DNA of 62,574 nucleotides from the NCBI GenBank assembly GCA_902786515.1, contig CADADA010000023.1, positions 1-62,574 on the forward strand, read 5' to 3'. The notes beneath the pieces are model-generated. The model saw only the letters and a list, made by a program, of their open reading frames with translations. It was not told where the DNA came from and did no database searches. The translations under genes and the position numbers were made by a program. Shown here one piece after another: positions 33,159 through 43,859 of this stretch (positions are counted from its first letter, which is position 1; each line of letters begins with the position of its first letter). This DNA is from an uncultured Lachnospiraceae bacterium. GTDB taxonomy: Bacteria > Bacillota > Clostridia > Lachnospirales > Lachnospiraceae.

Positions 33159-35750
33159 ATGAGGAATCCGTTAAACAAGCGAATTCTACGTGAAATAAAG
33201 AGCGAATGGAAAAAATATGTGGCATTATTCTTATTATTAACGCTTACAATTGGATTTGTATCCGGTATGTTTGTAGCGAATGACAGTATGGAGACGGCAG
33301 CATATGAAGCTTACGATAAATACAATATAGAAGATGGACATTTTGAATTAAAAGATAAACCGACAGATGAACTTCTTGAGGATTTTGAAGATGAGGATAT
33401 CAAGATTTACGAACAATACTATAAGGACTTTGATGAGGATTTTAATGCAGATGGAGAGACAGATGCAAAGATAAGAGTATTCAAAGTGAGAGAGGATATA
33501 GACCGTGCCTGCCTCATGGAAGGAGAGATGCCGGAAAAAGAAAATGAAATTGCAATTGACCGTATGCATGCGGATAACAGCAAGATTTCCGTGGGGGATA
33601 CCATAAGTATTGGCGATTACGAAATGAAAGTTACGGCTCTGGTCGCATTTTCAGATTACAGCACATTATATGAAGATAACAGCGATATAATGTTTGATGC
33701 CTTAACCTTTGATGTAGGAGCAGTTACGCCGGAAGGATATGATGCACTAAATGCAAGGGAAGTATATCAATATGCATTTCAATACAATGATGAGCCTGAG
33801 GATGAAGAAGAACAGAAAGAAAAGTCAGATATACTGTCAGAACAGCTTGCGGTATTATCGTTGACAGGCGGAATGCTTGATGATACTGATGAGGCAGAGA
33901 AATTCAGTGATGAAGTAGAAGCAGACAAAGAATTTCTGGAAGAAATGAGCAGTAAGGCAGATGAATTGAAGCAGCGCGGTGAGGAATTGGAGAAAAAGAC
34001 AGCTTCCATGTCACCGGAAGAACAGATGGCATCCATGGCAGAGTTACAGAAAGAGGCTGATGATATTCAAAAAGAAGCAGATGAGTTAAAAAAACAGGAA
34101 GATAAAATTAACGAAACTGCTGACAGACTCAAAGAACTTGAGAAATACGAGGAGCATATCAATGAACTGACGGATTTCGTGCCGGAATATGCAAATAGAG
34201 CCATACATTTTGCTGTTGAAGATTTTGGTTCTGATAAAGCGATGGGAGAAGAAATATTGATAATCCTTATCATTGTAATAGCATTTATTTTTGCGATTAC
34301 GGCATCAAACACCATAGTCAGGGAATCGGCAGTGATAGGAACGCTCAGGGCATCAGGATACAAAAAAGGAGAATTGCTTATTCATTATGTATCTGTACCG
34401 GTGTTCGTTACATTTATGTCTGCACTCATTGGAAATATTCTGGGATATACTTACTTTAAAAACGTAGTTGTTGACATGTATTATAATTCATACAGCCTTC
34501 CTACATATGTTACATTGTGGAATGCAGATGCGTTCGTTAAGACAACGATATATCCTGTATTGATTATGATAGTTGTAAATATTCTGGTGGTTAATCGGAA
34601 ATTAAAGCTTTCACCGCTCAAGTTCCTCAGACATGATTTGAGTAAATCAAATAAAAAGAAAGCTATGAAATTACCCCGATGGAAATTCCTTACACGTTTT
34701 AGGCTCAGAATATTTTTCCAGAATATGGTTGGATATGTTACACTGTTCCTCGGTATTTTCTTCGTTATGATTTTACTGGCATTTTCAGTGGGAATGCCTG
34801 CTACTTTGGATAATTATCAGGAAAATGCATCGTCATATATTGTCGCGGACTACCAATATGTATTAAAGGGTACCGAAGATTCTGATGGCAATGAGATTAC
34901 GACTAAGGAAAAAACAGCAGAAAAATACAGCATTAACAGCTTAAAAACGGTTGATGGTGTACATGTCGGCGAGGAAATCACGGTATTCGGTTATATGGAT
35001 GACAGCAGGTATTTTGAGATTTCAGAGGATTTAGAAAAAGATGAAGTATATATCACAAAAGCATATGCAGATAAGTTTAATATAAAGGAAGGTCAGAGCA
35101 TCACACTTAAGGATATGTACAAATCCAAAAAGTATAAGCTGAAGGTGGAAGGAATATATGATTTGCCGGGGACGCTTGGAATAATGCTTCCGAATGACCG
35201 GTTCAATAAGATGTTCAATATGGAAGCCGGAAGCTTTACGGGATATTTATCTGAAAAAGAAATTAAGGACATTGATGAGGATATGATTTACTCAGTGATG
35301 ACAGTGGATGATGCACTAAAGATTGTGAATCAGCTTAATCACTCAATGGGCGGATATATGAAATATTTTTCTGCAATGTGTATGATAATTGCATTGATTA
35401 TCATTTTACTGCTTACAAAAATAATTATAGAGAGCAGTGCAGTATCTATATCTATGGTAAAGGTACTTGGTTATAGCAACAGGGAAATAAATAGTTTGTA
35501 TGTCAGAATAACAACGACTGTTGTGATACTTTCTTCTGTTATTACAGCTTTTGCAAGTGAACTCGTAGTGGCGAAGATATGGGCGAATATTATGTATAGA
35601 ATGAACGGATGGTTTGAATTCTATATAGGAATAGAGGAAATTATCAGGATTATACTAATGGTAATAGTTACCTATGTTTTAGTAGCTATTTTGGACATTA
35701 GAAGAATTAAGAGAATTCCTATGACGGAAGCACTGAAAAACATTGAATAA
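33159..35750 (+). CDS. FtsX-like ABC transporter permease
   Basis: This 863-residue permease partners the preceding ATPase. One TM segment near the start (YVALFLLLTLTIGFVSGMFV) precedes a large extracytoplasmic domain. That domain carries a long acidic coiled coil (~205-340; EEMSSKADELKQRGEELEKK and QKEADDIQKEADELKKQ). A block of TM helices with an FtsX core follows (IIVIAFIFAITASNTI...ESAVIGTLRASGY), then a second half with TMs near 530 and the last FtsX core (~740-850). Two FtsX domains in one chain mean it can work alone with the ATPase. The coiled coil may reach a partner outside the membrane. Substrate is unknown; bacitracin-type or peptide stress exporters of Firmicutes are possibilities. 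Confidence 0.88.
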   Translation: MRNPLNKRILREIKSEWKKYVALFLLLTLTIGFVSGMFVANDSMETAAYEAYDKYNIEDGHFELKDKPTDELLEDFEDEDIKIYEQYYKDFDEDFNADGETDAKIRVFKVREDIDRACLMEGEMPEKENEIAIDRMHADNSKISVGDTISIGDYEMKVTALVAFSDYSTLYEDNSDIMFDALTFDVGAVTPEGYDALNAREVYQYAFQYNDEPEDEEEQKEKSDILSEQLAVLSLTGGMLDDTDEAEKFSDEVEADKEFLEEMSSKADELKQRGEELEKKTASMSPEEQMASMAELQKEADDIQKEADELKKQEDKINETADRLKELEKYEEHINELTDFVPEYANRAIHFAVEDFGSDKAMGEEILIILIIVIAFIFAITASNTIVRESAVIGTLRASGYKKGELLIHYVSVPVFVTFMSALIGNILGYTYFKNVVVDMYYNSYSLPTYVTLWNADAFVKTTIYPVLIMIVVNILVVNRKLKLSPLKFLRHDLSKSNKKKAMKLPRWKFLTRFRLRIFFQNMVGYVTLFLGIFFVMILLAFSVGMPATLDNYQENASSYIVADYQYVLKGTEDSDGNEITTKEKTAEKYSINSLKTVDGVHVGEEITVFGYMDDSRYFEISEDLEKDEVYITKAYADKFNIKEGQSITLKDMYKSKKYKLKVEGIYDLPGTLGIMLPNDRFNKMFNMEAGSFTGYLSEKEIKDIDEDMIYSVMTVDDALKIVNQLNHSMGGYMKYFSAMCMIIALIIILLLTKIIIESSAVSISMVKVLGYSNREINSLYVRITTTVVILSSVITAFASELVVAKIWANIMYRMNGWFEFYIGIEEIIRIILMVIVTYVLVAILDIRRIKRIPMTEALKNIE

Positions 35751-35756
35751 TTATGA

Positions 35757-35830
35757 ATTATAATTGGCGTATACGCCACACTGACGAAATGCGAAGCATT
35801 TTGGAGGTAGGCTCTGAACGGTTATGAATG
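35757..35830. repeat. Palindromic intergenic element, short inverted copy
   Basis: In reverse complement this stretch matches 21451-21520 closely. The shared blocks include the CCTCCAAAATGCTTCGCATT run, TCGTC(A/G)GTGTGGCGTAT and GTTCAGAGC at the end. It contains a 14-bp palindrome, TGGCGTATACGCCA (35765-35778). Like the other copy it lies between converging genes. The second hairpin arm of the long copy is absent. Confidence 0.7.
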
Positions 35831-35835
35831 CAATA

Positions 35836-35880
35836 CCGGCATCTGAGAGTTTAACTTTCAGATGCCGGATTTTAATTTTG
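35836..35880. terminator. Bidirectional terminator
   Basis: CCGGCATCTGA (35836-35846) and TCAGATGCCGG (35858-35868) form a perfect 11-bp stem, followed by ATTTTAATTTT. It lies between the converging permease and minus-strand gene and suits the permease transcript best. Confidence 0.85.
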
Positions 35881-35881
35881 A

Positions 35882-36397
35882 TTAAACTAAATCCTTAAGA
35901 CTGGTTTCGTATAATGAAGATAGAAAATATTCAACATCTTCAAAATCATAGATTTTATTCTCGATGCAATATCTTACTACTAAATCAGGTTCGTAAGAAT
36001 TGGTAAGAGCATGTCCTGCAGACTTTAATAATCTTTTGGTTTCCGCAAAGTTTAACTTCAGACCAAGACACATGGCAACAGCGTCCCCTTTTGAAATCTC
36101 GTCATCGTTTAGAATAGAGCTTTGCAATTGATAATGAGATGTGACCGAATCCATACCCAGAGATTTGTCACTCATATATAATTTGACTATATCCCCGAAT
36201 TTAGAAGGGTTATCATGCTGTTCATACCACTCATTGCATGCATCCCTTTCGGGGTCTGTCTTTAAAGAAAGTGTATTATACTTGTACCGTTCGCCTGCGC
36301 GTTCTCTTACAAAATGAACCTGAATAAAATTTTTAACATCCTCTATATACTCGCTCCGTCTTTTGTTAGCTTTTTTGTTTTTAAAATAAGAAAACAT
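35882..36397 (-). CDS. Small helical protein with an XRE-like C-terminal module
   Basis: This protein is 171 residues from the chosen start. The N-terminal half is basic and unrecognised. The C-terminal ~95 residues (SVTSHYQLQSSILNDDEISK, then AVAMCLGLKLNFAETKRLLKSAGHAL and LVVRYCIENKIYDFEDVEYFL) follow a helical module seen at the C-terminus of many clostridial proteins, which looks like an XRE helix-turn-helix. The family pattern is 'laL.L.l.etk.LL..AGyaLs.s.kfDlii.YfI.n..YdifeiNe.L'. Its function is not established; DNA or protein binding is possible. A frame start at 36436 lies inside the TATAAT of the promoter, so ATG 36397 was chosen. Confidence 0.6.
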   Translation of the reverse strand: MFSYFKNKKANKRRSEYIEDVKNFIQVHFVRERAGERYKYNTLSLKTDPERDACNEWYEQHDNPSKFGDIVKLYMSDKSLGMDSVTSHYQLQSSILNDDEISKGDAVAMCLGLKLNFAETKRLLKSAGHALTNSYEPDLVVRYCIENKIYDFEDVEYFLSSLYETSLKDLV

Positions 36398-36434
36398 TTT
36401 ATTACGGGACTCCTTTTGTCTAAAAATCAAGTAC

Positions 36435-36463
36435 ATTATAACACAAAAATGGAATTATGTGAA
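36435..36463 (-). promoter_or_regulatory. Promoter of the XRE-like-module gene
   Basis: On the minus strand, TTCACA (36463-36458), a 17-nt spacer and consensus TATAAT (36440-36435) precede the gene. The lepA promoter starts only 15 nt away on the other strand. Confidence 0.65.
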
Positions 36464-36477
36464 CATTTTTTATCTCA

Positions 36478-36506
36478 TTGTCAGAAATGAGGGTTTATGA
36501 TATACT
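36478..36506 (+). promoter_or_regulatory. lepA promoter
   Basis: TTGTCA (36478-36483), a 17-nt spacer and TATACT (36501-36506) lie 37 nt before the lepA start. The upstream in-frame ATG at 36487 falls within the promoter. Confidence 0.65.
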
Positions 36507-36543
36507 AAAGCCGATAAAAAGTAAACGTGAAAGGAAAAGTAGG

Positions 36544-38358
36544 ATGGCTGATATAAGTAGAGATAAGATAAGAAATTTTTGCATCATTGCCCACATTGAC
36601 CACGGGAAGTCGACACTTGCAGACAGAATCATCGAAAAGACGGGAACACTGACAAACAGAGAGATGCAGGCACAGGTGCTTGACAATATGGAGCTTGAAA
36701 GAGAAAGAGGTATCACGATAAAATCTCAGGCAGTGCGTATTGTTTATCAGGCAAAAGATGGTGAAGAATATATATTTAATCTGATAGATACGCCGGGACA
36801 TGTGGATTTCAATTATGAAGTATCGAGAAGTCTTGCCGCATGTGATGGTGCGATATTAGTTGTGGATGCGGCTCAGGGAGTAGAAGCACAGACTCTTGCT
36901 AATGTTTATCTTGCAATGGATCATGATTTGGATGTGCTTCCTGTAATCAATAAAATTGATTTACCAAGTGCAGATCCTGAGCGTGTTATAGAAGAGATAG
37001 AAGACGTTATAGGCATAGAGGCACATGATGCACCGCTTATATCAGCGAAAAACGGACTGAACATAGAGGATGTGCTTGAAAAAATTGTTACAAATATACC
37101 GGCTCCATCCGGTGACCCTGAGGCACCGCTGCAGGCATTGATATTTGACAGTTTATATGATCCGTATAAGGGAGTTATTGTATTCTGCAGGGTGAAAAAC
37201 GGCACAGTGAGACCGGGAATGAATGTGAAGATGATGGCTACGGGTGCAGTTGAAAATGTTGTTGAAGTAGGATATTTTGGAGCGGGAAGATTTATAGCAT
37301 GTGATGAGCTGTCTGCAGGTATGGTCGGATACATTACGGCAAGTATTAAAAATGTTAAGGAGACCACTGTTGGTGATACAATCACTGATGCGGATCATCC
37401 GTGTGCAGAAGCACTTCCGGGATATAAAAAGGTAAATTCCATGGTTTATTGCGGACTTTATCCGGCGGATAGTGCAAAGTATGAAGATTTAAGAGATGCA
37501 TTGGAAAAATTACAGCTCAATGATGCTTCGTTAAATTATGAACCTGAGACGTCGATAGCACTTGGATTTGGTTTCAGATGTGGATTCTTAGGATTACTTC
37601 ATCTTGAAATTATACAGGAAAGACTTGAAAGAGAGTATAATTTAGACCTTGTTACCACAGCACCGGGAGTTATCTATAAGGTATATAAGACTGACGGTAC
37701 TATGGTAGAGCTTACAAATCCTTCTAATCTTCCCGACCCGTCAGAGATTGATTATATGGAAGAACCTGTTGTTTCGGCAGAAGTCATGGTAACTACGGAG
37801 TTTATTGGACCGATTATGGAACTCTGTCAGGAGAGAAGAGGAAGATATCTTGGAATGGAGTACATTGAGAGTTCCAGAGCTTTGTTAAAATATGAGCTTC
37901 CGTTAAATGAGATAATTTATGATTTCTTTGATGCATTAAAATCGAGATCAAGAGGATATGCATCTTTTGATTATGAAATGAAAGGATATGAAAAGTCAGA
38001 TCTGGTGAAGCTTGATATTCTTATCAATAAAGAAGAGGTGGATGCATTATCATTCATTGTATTTGCCGGAAGTGCATATGAGCGTGGAAGAAAAATGTGC
38101 GAAAAGCTTAAGCAGGAGATTCCGAGACAGTTGTTTGAGATACCGATTCAGGCAGCAGTAGGCAGCAAGGTAATTGCAAGAGAAACAGTAAAGGCTATGA
38201 GAAAAGACGTGCTTGCGAAGTGTTACGGTGGAGATATTTCCAGAAAGAAGAAGCTCCTTGAAAAGCAGAAGGAAGGAAAGAAGAGAATGCGTCAGGTGGG
38301 AAATGTAGAGATACCACAGAAGGCATTTATGAGTGTTTTGAAGTTAGATGAAGATTAA
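36544..38358 (+). CDS. lepA: Elongation factor 4 (LepA)
   Basis: This 604-residue ribosome-associated GTPase acts on stalled or misplaced ribosomes. GTPase motifs are G1 [13 protein letters not shown] (~12-24), G2 [13 protein letters not shown]3 DTPGHVDF and G4 INKIDLPSA. The LepA-specific C-terminal domain includes [22 protein letters not shown]. Length is typical for LepA (about 600). GAAAGGA lies 8 nt before ATG 36544. hemW overlaps its last 11 nt in a different frame, so translation is coupled; lepA-hemW is a widely conserved pair in Firmicutes. Confidence 0.96.
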   Translation: MADISRDKIRNFCIIAHIDHGKSTLADRIIEKTGTLTNREMQAQVLDNMELERERGITIKSQAVRIVYQAKDGEEYIFNLIDTPGHVDFNYEVSRSLAACDGAILVVDAAQGVEAQTLANVYLAMDHDLDVLPVINKIDLPSADPERVIEEIEDVIGIEAHDAPLISAKNGLNIEDVLEKIVTNIPAPSGDPEAPLQALIFDSLYDPYKGVIVFCRVKNGTVRPGMNVKMMATGAVENVVEVGYFGAGRFIACDELSAGMVGYITASIKNVKETTVGDTITDADHPCAEALPGYKKVNSMVYCGLYPADSAKYEDLRDALEKLQLNDASLNYEPETSIALGFGFRCGFLGLLHLEIIQERLEREYNLDLVTTAPGVIYKVYKTDGTMVELTNPSNLPDPSEIDYMEEPVVSAEVMVTTEFIGPIMELCQERRGRYLGMEYIESSRALLKYELPLNEIIYDFFDALKSRSRGYASFDYEMKGYEKSDLVKLDILINKEEVDALSFIVFAGSAYERGRKMCEKLKQEIPRQLFEIPIQAAVGSKVIARETVKAMRKDVLAKCYGGDISRKKKLLEKQKEGKKRMRQVGNVEIPQKAFMSVLKLDED

Positions 38359-39487
38359 GGAAATATACATTCATATACCATTTTGCGTCAGAAAATGCGG
38401 ATATTGTGATTTTCTGTCTTTTCAATACAATGAAGAGACGTCAGAAAAATATATTGATTGTCTTTGCAATGAAATCCTTCATGCCGAAATCGAAGATACT
38501 GAGATATCAACGGTTTTTATTGGTGGAGGCACGCCTTCGGTACTAGGAGAACGTGATATTGAGAGAATAATGATGACGGTCAGTGAGCATTTTTTACTGA
38601 GTGATGATGCAGAGATTACTATTGAAGTAAATCCGGGTACAGTCACTGAAAACAAGGCGAAACTGTATAAACAGATTGGAATTAACAGGGTAAGTATCGG
38701 AATGCAGTCGTCTGATGATGAAATGCTAAAAAAACTCGGGCGTATTCACAATAAAAAGCAGTTTCTCGAATGTTACGGCCGGTTAAGAAAAGCAGGAATT
38801 GCTAATTTAAATGTTGATGTGATGAGCGGATTGCCGGGGCTTACACTTGAAAAGTACGAGGAGACACTTAAAATGGTATGTGAACTTGGACCGGAACATA
38901 TATCGGCATATAGTCTTATAATTGAAGAAAATACTCCTTTTTTTGAATTATATAATCCGGATAATGGAAAAAAAGTATCCGAGCTTCCGGATGAAGAGCT
39001 GGAACGAAGACAGTATGAAAGAACCGGTGAAATCCTCAGTATGAATGGATATCACCGGTATGAAATTTCTAATTACGCAAAAAAAGGGTATGAATGCAGG
39101 CATAATACAGGATATTGGAGAGGAGTGCCTTATTATGGTTTTGGGCTTGGAGCATCTTCGTATATAGACGGTATAAGATACAGCAATGTTTCATTATTAG
39201 ATGATTATTTGAAAGCCGGTGGGATTGCTAAGGATACGGATTCGATAATACGGCTCAGTAAAAATGACAAAATGGAAGAATTTATGTATCTCGGCCTCAG
39301 AATGACTGAGGGAATCAGCAGAAAACAGTTTAAGAATCTTTTTAATGAGGATATTGATGATGTTTTTGGTAAAGTTATTAATAAGTATTCGGCATTGGAT
39401 TTGATAATGTGTGAGGATGATAAAATTTTCCTTTCAGAAAGAGGAATAGATGTCAGTAATTATATTTTTTCTGATTTTCTTATGTGA
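38348..39487 (+). CDS. hemW: Radical SAM heme chaperone HemW
   Basis: This 379-residue radical SAM protein was formerly annotated as oxygen-independent coproporphyrinogen oxidase (HemN-like) and is now regarded as a heme chaperone. It starts [17 protein letters not shown], with the cluster motif CxxxCxx[11 protein letters not shown] and [12 protein letters not shown] follow, and the HemN C-terminal domain includes [21 protein letters not shown] and [17 protein letters not shown]. The N-terminal tail present in true HemN is absent and length fits HemW. The start codon overlaps the end of lepA. No heme biosynthesis gene is nearby. Confidence 0.92.
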   Translation: MKIKEIYIHIPFCVRKCGYCDFLSFQYNEETSEKYIDCLCNEILHAEIEDTEISTVFIGGGTPSVLGERDIERIMMTVSEHFLLSDDAEITIEVNPGTVTENKAKLYKQIGINRVSIGMQSSDDEMLKKLGRIHNKKQFLECYGRLRKAGIANLNVDVMSGLPGLTLEKYEETLKMVCELGPEHISAYSLIIEENTPFFELYNPDNGKKVSELPDEELERRQYERTGEILSMNGYHRYEISNYAKKGYECRHNTGYWRGVPYYGFGLGASSYIDGIRYSNVSLLDDYLKAGGIAKDTDSIIRLSKNDKMEEFMYLGLRMTEGISRKQFKNLFNEDIDDVFGKVINKYSALDLIMCEDDKIFLSERGIDVSNYIFSDFLM

Positions 39488-39514
39488 AGATTAGTTGAAA
39501 ACTGAAAAAAAGGG

Positions 39515-39543
39515 TTGTTAATCAGAAGAAATGTTATTATAAT
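39515..39543 (+). promoter_or_regulatory. Sigma-A promoter
   Basis: TTGTTA (39515-39520), a 17-nt spacer and TATAAT (39538-39543) precede the small membrane protein gene by about 70 nt. The leader holds a weak hairpin (CCTTATG/CATGAGG, ~39556-39582). Confidence 0.6.
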
Positions 39544-39612
39544 AAAATTTACATACCTTATGGATGAGTCACATACATGAGGTAATGATACAGCGGAAAG
39601 CGAGATGTTGAG

Positions 39613-40110
39613 ATGAATAATGATTATATTGAGTATCTGATAAAGCGCAGGATTACTCCGGGAAGTATAGCGGCAAGGATAGGCTCGATTCTTCTGGTGG
39701 TTGTCTGTGTTATGTTATATTCGGTATTGAATTTTATCGCATTCGGTATGTCTGTGATAGCGGCTTATCTTGTGAGATATACATTTCAGGCTACAGATGT
39801 TGAGTATGAATACACATATTTTTCAGGTGAATGCAGATTTGACAAGATAATGGCGAAGAGAAAGAGAAAAAGCATGACGGTTCTTGAGATGGACAAGGTG
39901 GAATTGATAGCTCCCGAGAATGATGACAGACTTTCAGAATATGAAAAAAAGGGATACCAGTTAAAAAATTTCACTTCAGGAGAAGAGAATGCAAAGAGAT
40001 ATACCGCGTTTATGAGAAATGATGCAAATCTTATAAAGATTGTATTTGAGCCCAGTGAAGAAATTATAAAGTGTATGCAGGCATATTCGCCTAGAAAAGT
40101 GATAGTGTAG
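39613..40110 (+). CDS. Small membrane-associated protein (DUF6106-like)
   Basis: This 165-residue protein resembles a Lachnospiraceae family that I recall as DUF6106; the name is from memory. One or two N-terminal TM segments (~18-55; IGSILLVVVCVMLYSVLNFIAFGMSVIAAYLV) are followed by a soluble domain (YEYTYFSGECRFDKIMAKRK and VELIAPENDDRLSEYEKKGY), ending CMQAYSPRKVIV. This layout resembles small PH-like membrane proteins. It sits between hemW and guaB, each with its own promoter. Function is unknown. Confidence 0.65.
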   Translation: MNNDYIEYLIKRRITPGSIAARIGSILLVVVCVMLYSVLNFIAFGMSVIAAYLVRYTFQATDVEYEYTYFSGECRFDKIMAKRKRKSMTVLEMDKVELIAPENDDRLSEYEKKGYQLKNFTSGEENAKRYTAFMRNDANLIKIVFEPSEEIIKCMQAYSPRKVIV

Positions 40111-40123
40111 GTGTAAAAAGAAT

Positions 40124-41640
<1,517 letters not shown>

Positions 41641-41666
41641 TTAACGATGGCAGTGTGAAGTTTTAA

Positions 41667-42332
41667 ATGAAGATAAAACAAAGAAAGATACTGGTATTAT
41701 GTATATCCGCACTGATTTTTTTGATGTGCATACTGGGTGTTATCATAAACTATTTTGTTGAAGAACCTTCAAGAGAAGAGATTTTTGAAGAAGGTTACAA
41801 GATAACATCTGCTGATGATGCTTTAGACAATGGTCTGATTATCAGGGAAGATTTTCTAACACCGAATTTGTTTTCAAGACCGGGCACATCATTGACACAG
41901 ATTAATAATATAGTTATACATTATGTAGGAAACCCGGGAACTTCCGCGCAAGATAACAGAAATTATTTCGAAAGTCTTGCAACGACCGGAGAGACATATG
42001 CAAGCAGTCATTATGTTGTTGGAATAGATGGCGAGATTATTCAGTGTGTTCCGCTTAATGAAATCGCTTACTGTTCTAATGACAGAAACAATGATACGAT
42101 ATCCATTGAGGTGTGTCATGAGAGCGAATCGGGAGAATTTAGTAAAAAAGCATATCAGTCACTTGTAATGCTTTGTGCATGGCTGTGTAATGCTTATAAG
42201 CTTGATTCTGAAGATTTAATCAGACATTATGATGTGACAGGAAAGATTTGTCCAAAGTATTTTGTGGATTATCCCACAGAGTGGTCAGAGTTTAAAAATG
42301 ACGTAAAAGTTATGATGAAAGATATAAAATAA
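41667..42332 (+). CDS. Membrane-anchored N-acetylmuramoyl-L-alanine amidase (amidase_2)
   Basis: This 221-residue enzyme cleaves the bond between muramic acid and the peptide stem of peptidoglycan. An N-terminal TM anchor (ILVLCISALIFLMCILGVIINYF, 8-30) places the catalytic domain outside the membrane. The amidase_2/T7-lysozyme fold has the zinc His85 in NIVIHYVGNP, then SSHYVVGIDGEIIQCVP, and the second pair His187 (LIRHYDVTGK) and Cys195 (ICPKYF). The internal DTISIEVCHESE motif is typical. It follows guaB by 26 nt and may be read with it. A strong two-way terminator overlaps its stop codon. Confidence 0.9.
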   Translation: MKIKQRKILVLCISALIFLMCILGVIINYFVEEPSREEIFEEGYKITSADDALDNGLIIREDFLTPNLFSRPGTSLTQINNIVIHYVGNPGTSAQDNRNYFESLATTGETYASSHYVVGIDGEIIQCVPLNEIAYCSNDRNNDTISIEVCHESESGEFSKKAYQSLVMLCAWLCNAYKLDSEDLIRHYDVTGKICPKYFVDYPTEWSEFKNDVKVMMKDIK

Positions 42333-42376
42333 AAACATGGTTGTAATCTGCTTAGTAGTATTACAACCATGTTTTT
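42331..42376. terminator. Bidirectional terminator between the amidase gene and pyrI
   Basis: A perfect 17-bp stem pairs 42331-42347 with 42360-42376 (AAAAACATGGTTGTAAT and its complement) around a 12-nt loop. A-rich and T-rich ends serve both converging transcripts. Confidence 0.92.
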
Positions 42377-42389
42377 ATAGTATAGTCGG

Positions 42390-42827
42390 TTAGAATTTAT
42401 TTTTTGATGTATATTTTTCTTCACAATATTTGCAACGGTATGTTTCGGTTTTTTTATCAGAAAGGATAAACACCTGCTCAAGCTCCTGTTCTATAGATGT
42501 GATACATCTTGGGTTCTGACATTTTAAAATATTGCGAATCACCTTTGGAAGAGTAAGTGGTTTTTTCTCAACAATCTTTCCGTCACGGATGATATTTACC
42601 GTAATATTGTGGTCAATATATCCGAGAATATCAAGGTCAACCGAGTCCAGAGAATTTTCTATTTTGATTATGTCTTTTCTTCCCATTTTATTGCTACGGG
42701 CATTTTTTATAATAGCAACCTGACAGTCTAATTTTCCAAGTCCCAGATGATTATAGATTGACATTGCTTTTCCTGCTTCGATGTGGTCAAGTACAAATCC
42801 TTCATTAAGAGAACCTACATTTAACAT
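42390..42827 (-). CDS. pyrI: Aspartate carbamoyltransferase regulatory subunit
   Basis: This 145-residue regulatory chain binds nucleotides allosterically and pairs with PyrB. The N-terminal allosteric domain carries GFVLDHIEAGKAMSIYNHLGL and KIVEKKPLTLPKVIRNILKC. The C-terminal zinc site has four cysteines in two pairs: CQNPRC (~104-109) and YRCKYC (~131-136). All four ligands are present, so assembly with the catalytic trimer is expected. It lies 15 nt after pyrB in the same orientation. Confidence 0.95.
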   Translation of the reverse strand: MLNVGSLNEGFVLDHIEAGKAMSIYNHLGLGKLDCQVAIIKNARSNKMGRKDIIKIENSLDSVDLDILGYIDHNITVNIIRDGKIVEKKPLTLPKVIRNILKCQNPRCITSIEQELEQVFILSDKKTETYRCKYCEEKYTSKNKF

Positions 42828-42842
42828 TTTATTAACTCCTTT

Positions 42843-43769
42843 CTATGATTCAGCCATTTCCAACAGTGTAAGTATAAGAGCCATACGAACATACACACCA
42901 AATTGAACCTGTTTAAAATAAGAGGCACGCGGATCGTCATCAACTTCGACTGATATCTCATTTACACGAGGGAGAGGATGGAGTACAAGCATATCCTTTC
43001 CGGCATAATTCATTTTTTCTTTGGTAAGTATGTATCTGTCCTTTAATCTTACATAATCATCTTCGTTAAAGAAACGCTCACGTTGAACCCTTGTCATGTA
43101 TAAAATATCTAATTTTGGCATACTTGATTCTAACTGTTCAACTTCTTCGTACGGAACGTTATTGGCATCAAGTACATCCTGTTTAATATAATCAGGCAGA
43201 CTTAACTCTTTTGGTGAAATAAGCACGAAAGAAATGTTTTCATACCTTACAAGTGCGTTTATAAGGGAATGTACAGTTCTTCCAAATTTCAAATCGCCAC
43301 ATAATCCTATAGTGAGATTGTTAAGTCGTCCTTTTAAAGAACGTATAGTCATCAAATCAGTAAGAGTCTGTGTAGGATGCTGATGACCACCATCTCCTGC
43401 ATTAATTACGGGAATTGAGGATTTCATCGCTGCGACCGTAGGAGCACCTTCTTTAGGATGTCTCATGGCGCATATATCAGCATAACATGAAATAATCCGG
43501 ATAGTGTCGGAAACACTTTCTCCTTTTGCAGCTGAGCTGTTGCTGGCGTCCGAAAATCCCAAAACATTTCCGCCTAAGCTGAGCATCGCTGATTCAAAAC
43601 TCAGACGGGTACGTGTACTAGGTTCATAAAAAAGTGTTGCAAGTTTTTTGCCTTTACATGCATCTTTATATTTTGCCGGATTTGCCTCAATGTCAGATGC
43701 CAGATTAAGAAGTTTATCCAGCTCTTCGACAGAGAAATCCAGAGGGCTTATTAAGTGTCTCATATTCAT
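42843..43769 (-). CDS. pyrB: Aspartate carbamoyltransferase catalytic subunit
   Basis: This enzyme condenses carbamoyl phosphate with aspartate, the first committed step of pyrimidine synthesis. In its 308 residues the carbamoyl-phosphate loop is [15 protein letters not shown] (~48-62). [14 protein letters not shown] is the 80s loop, [12 protein letters not shown] binds both substrates, and [10 protein letters not shown] carries the late His-Pro-Leu motif. GAAAGGA is 6-7 nt before the chosen ATG; two in-frame starts upstream overlap or precede that site. It forms an operon with pyrI. No other pyr gene is nearby, and no attenuator or PyrR site was recognised. Confidence 0.95.
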   Translation of the reverse strand: MNMRHLISPLDFSVEELDKLLNLASDIEANPAKYKDACKGKKLATLFYEPSTRTRLSFESAMLSLGGNVLGFSDASNSSAAKGESVSDTIRIISCYADICAMRHPKEGAPTVAAMKSSIPVINAGDGGHQHPTQTLTDLMTIRSLKGRLNNLTIGLCGDLKFGRTVHSLINALVRYENISFVLISPKELSLPDYIKQDVLDANNVPYEEVEQLESSMPKLDILYMTRVQRERFFNEDDYVRLKDRYILTKEKMNYAGKDMLVLHPLPRVNEISVEVDDDPRASYFKQVQFGVYVRMALILTLLEMAES

Positions 43770-43819
43770 TACCATTCCTTTCGCCACTACACGCTAAGCG
43801 GCTGTTACTTTCTTAAAAT

Positions 43820-43847
43820 ATATTAGCATATATAAAAAAATAATCAA
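43820..43847 (-). promoter_or_regulatory. Possible pyrBI promoter
   Basis: On the minus strand, TTGATT (43847-43842), a 16-nt spacer and TAATAT (43825-43820) lie 50 nt before the pyrB start. Confidence 0.4.
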
Positions 43848-43859
43848 GGAATTTATAAT

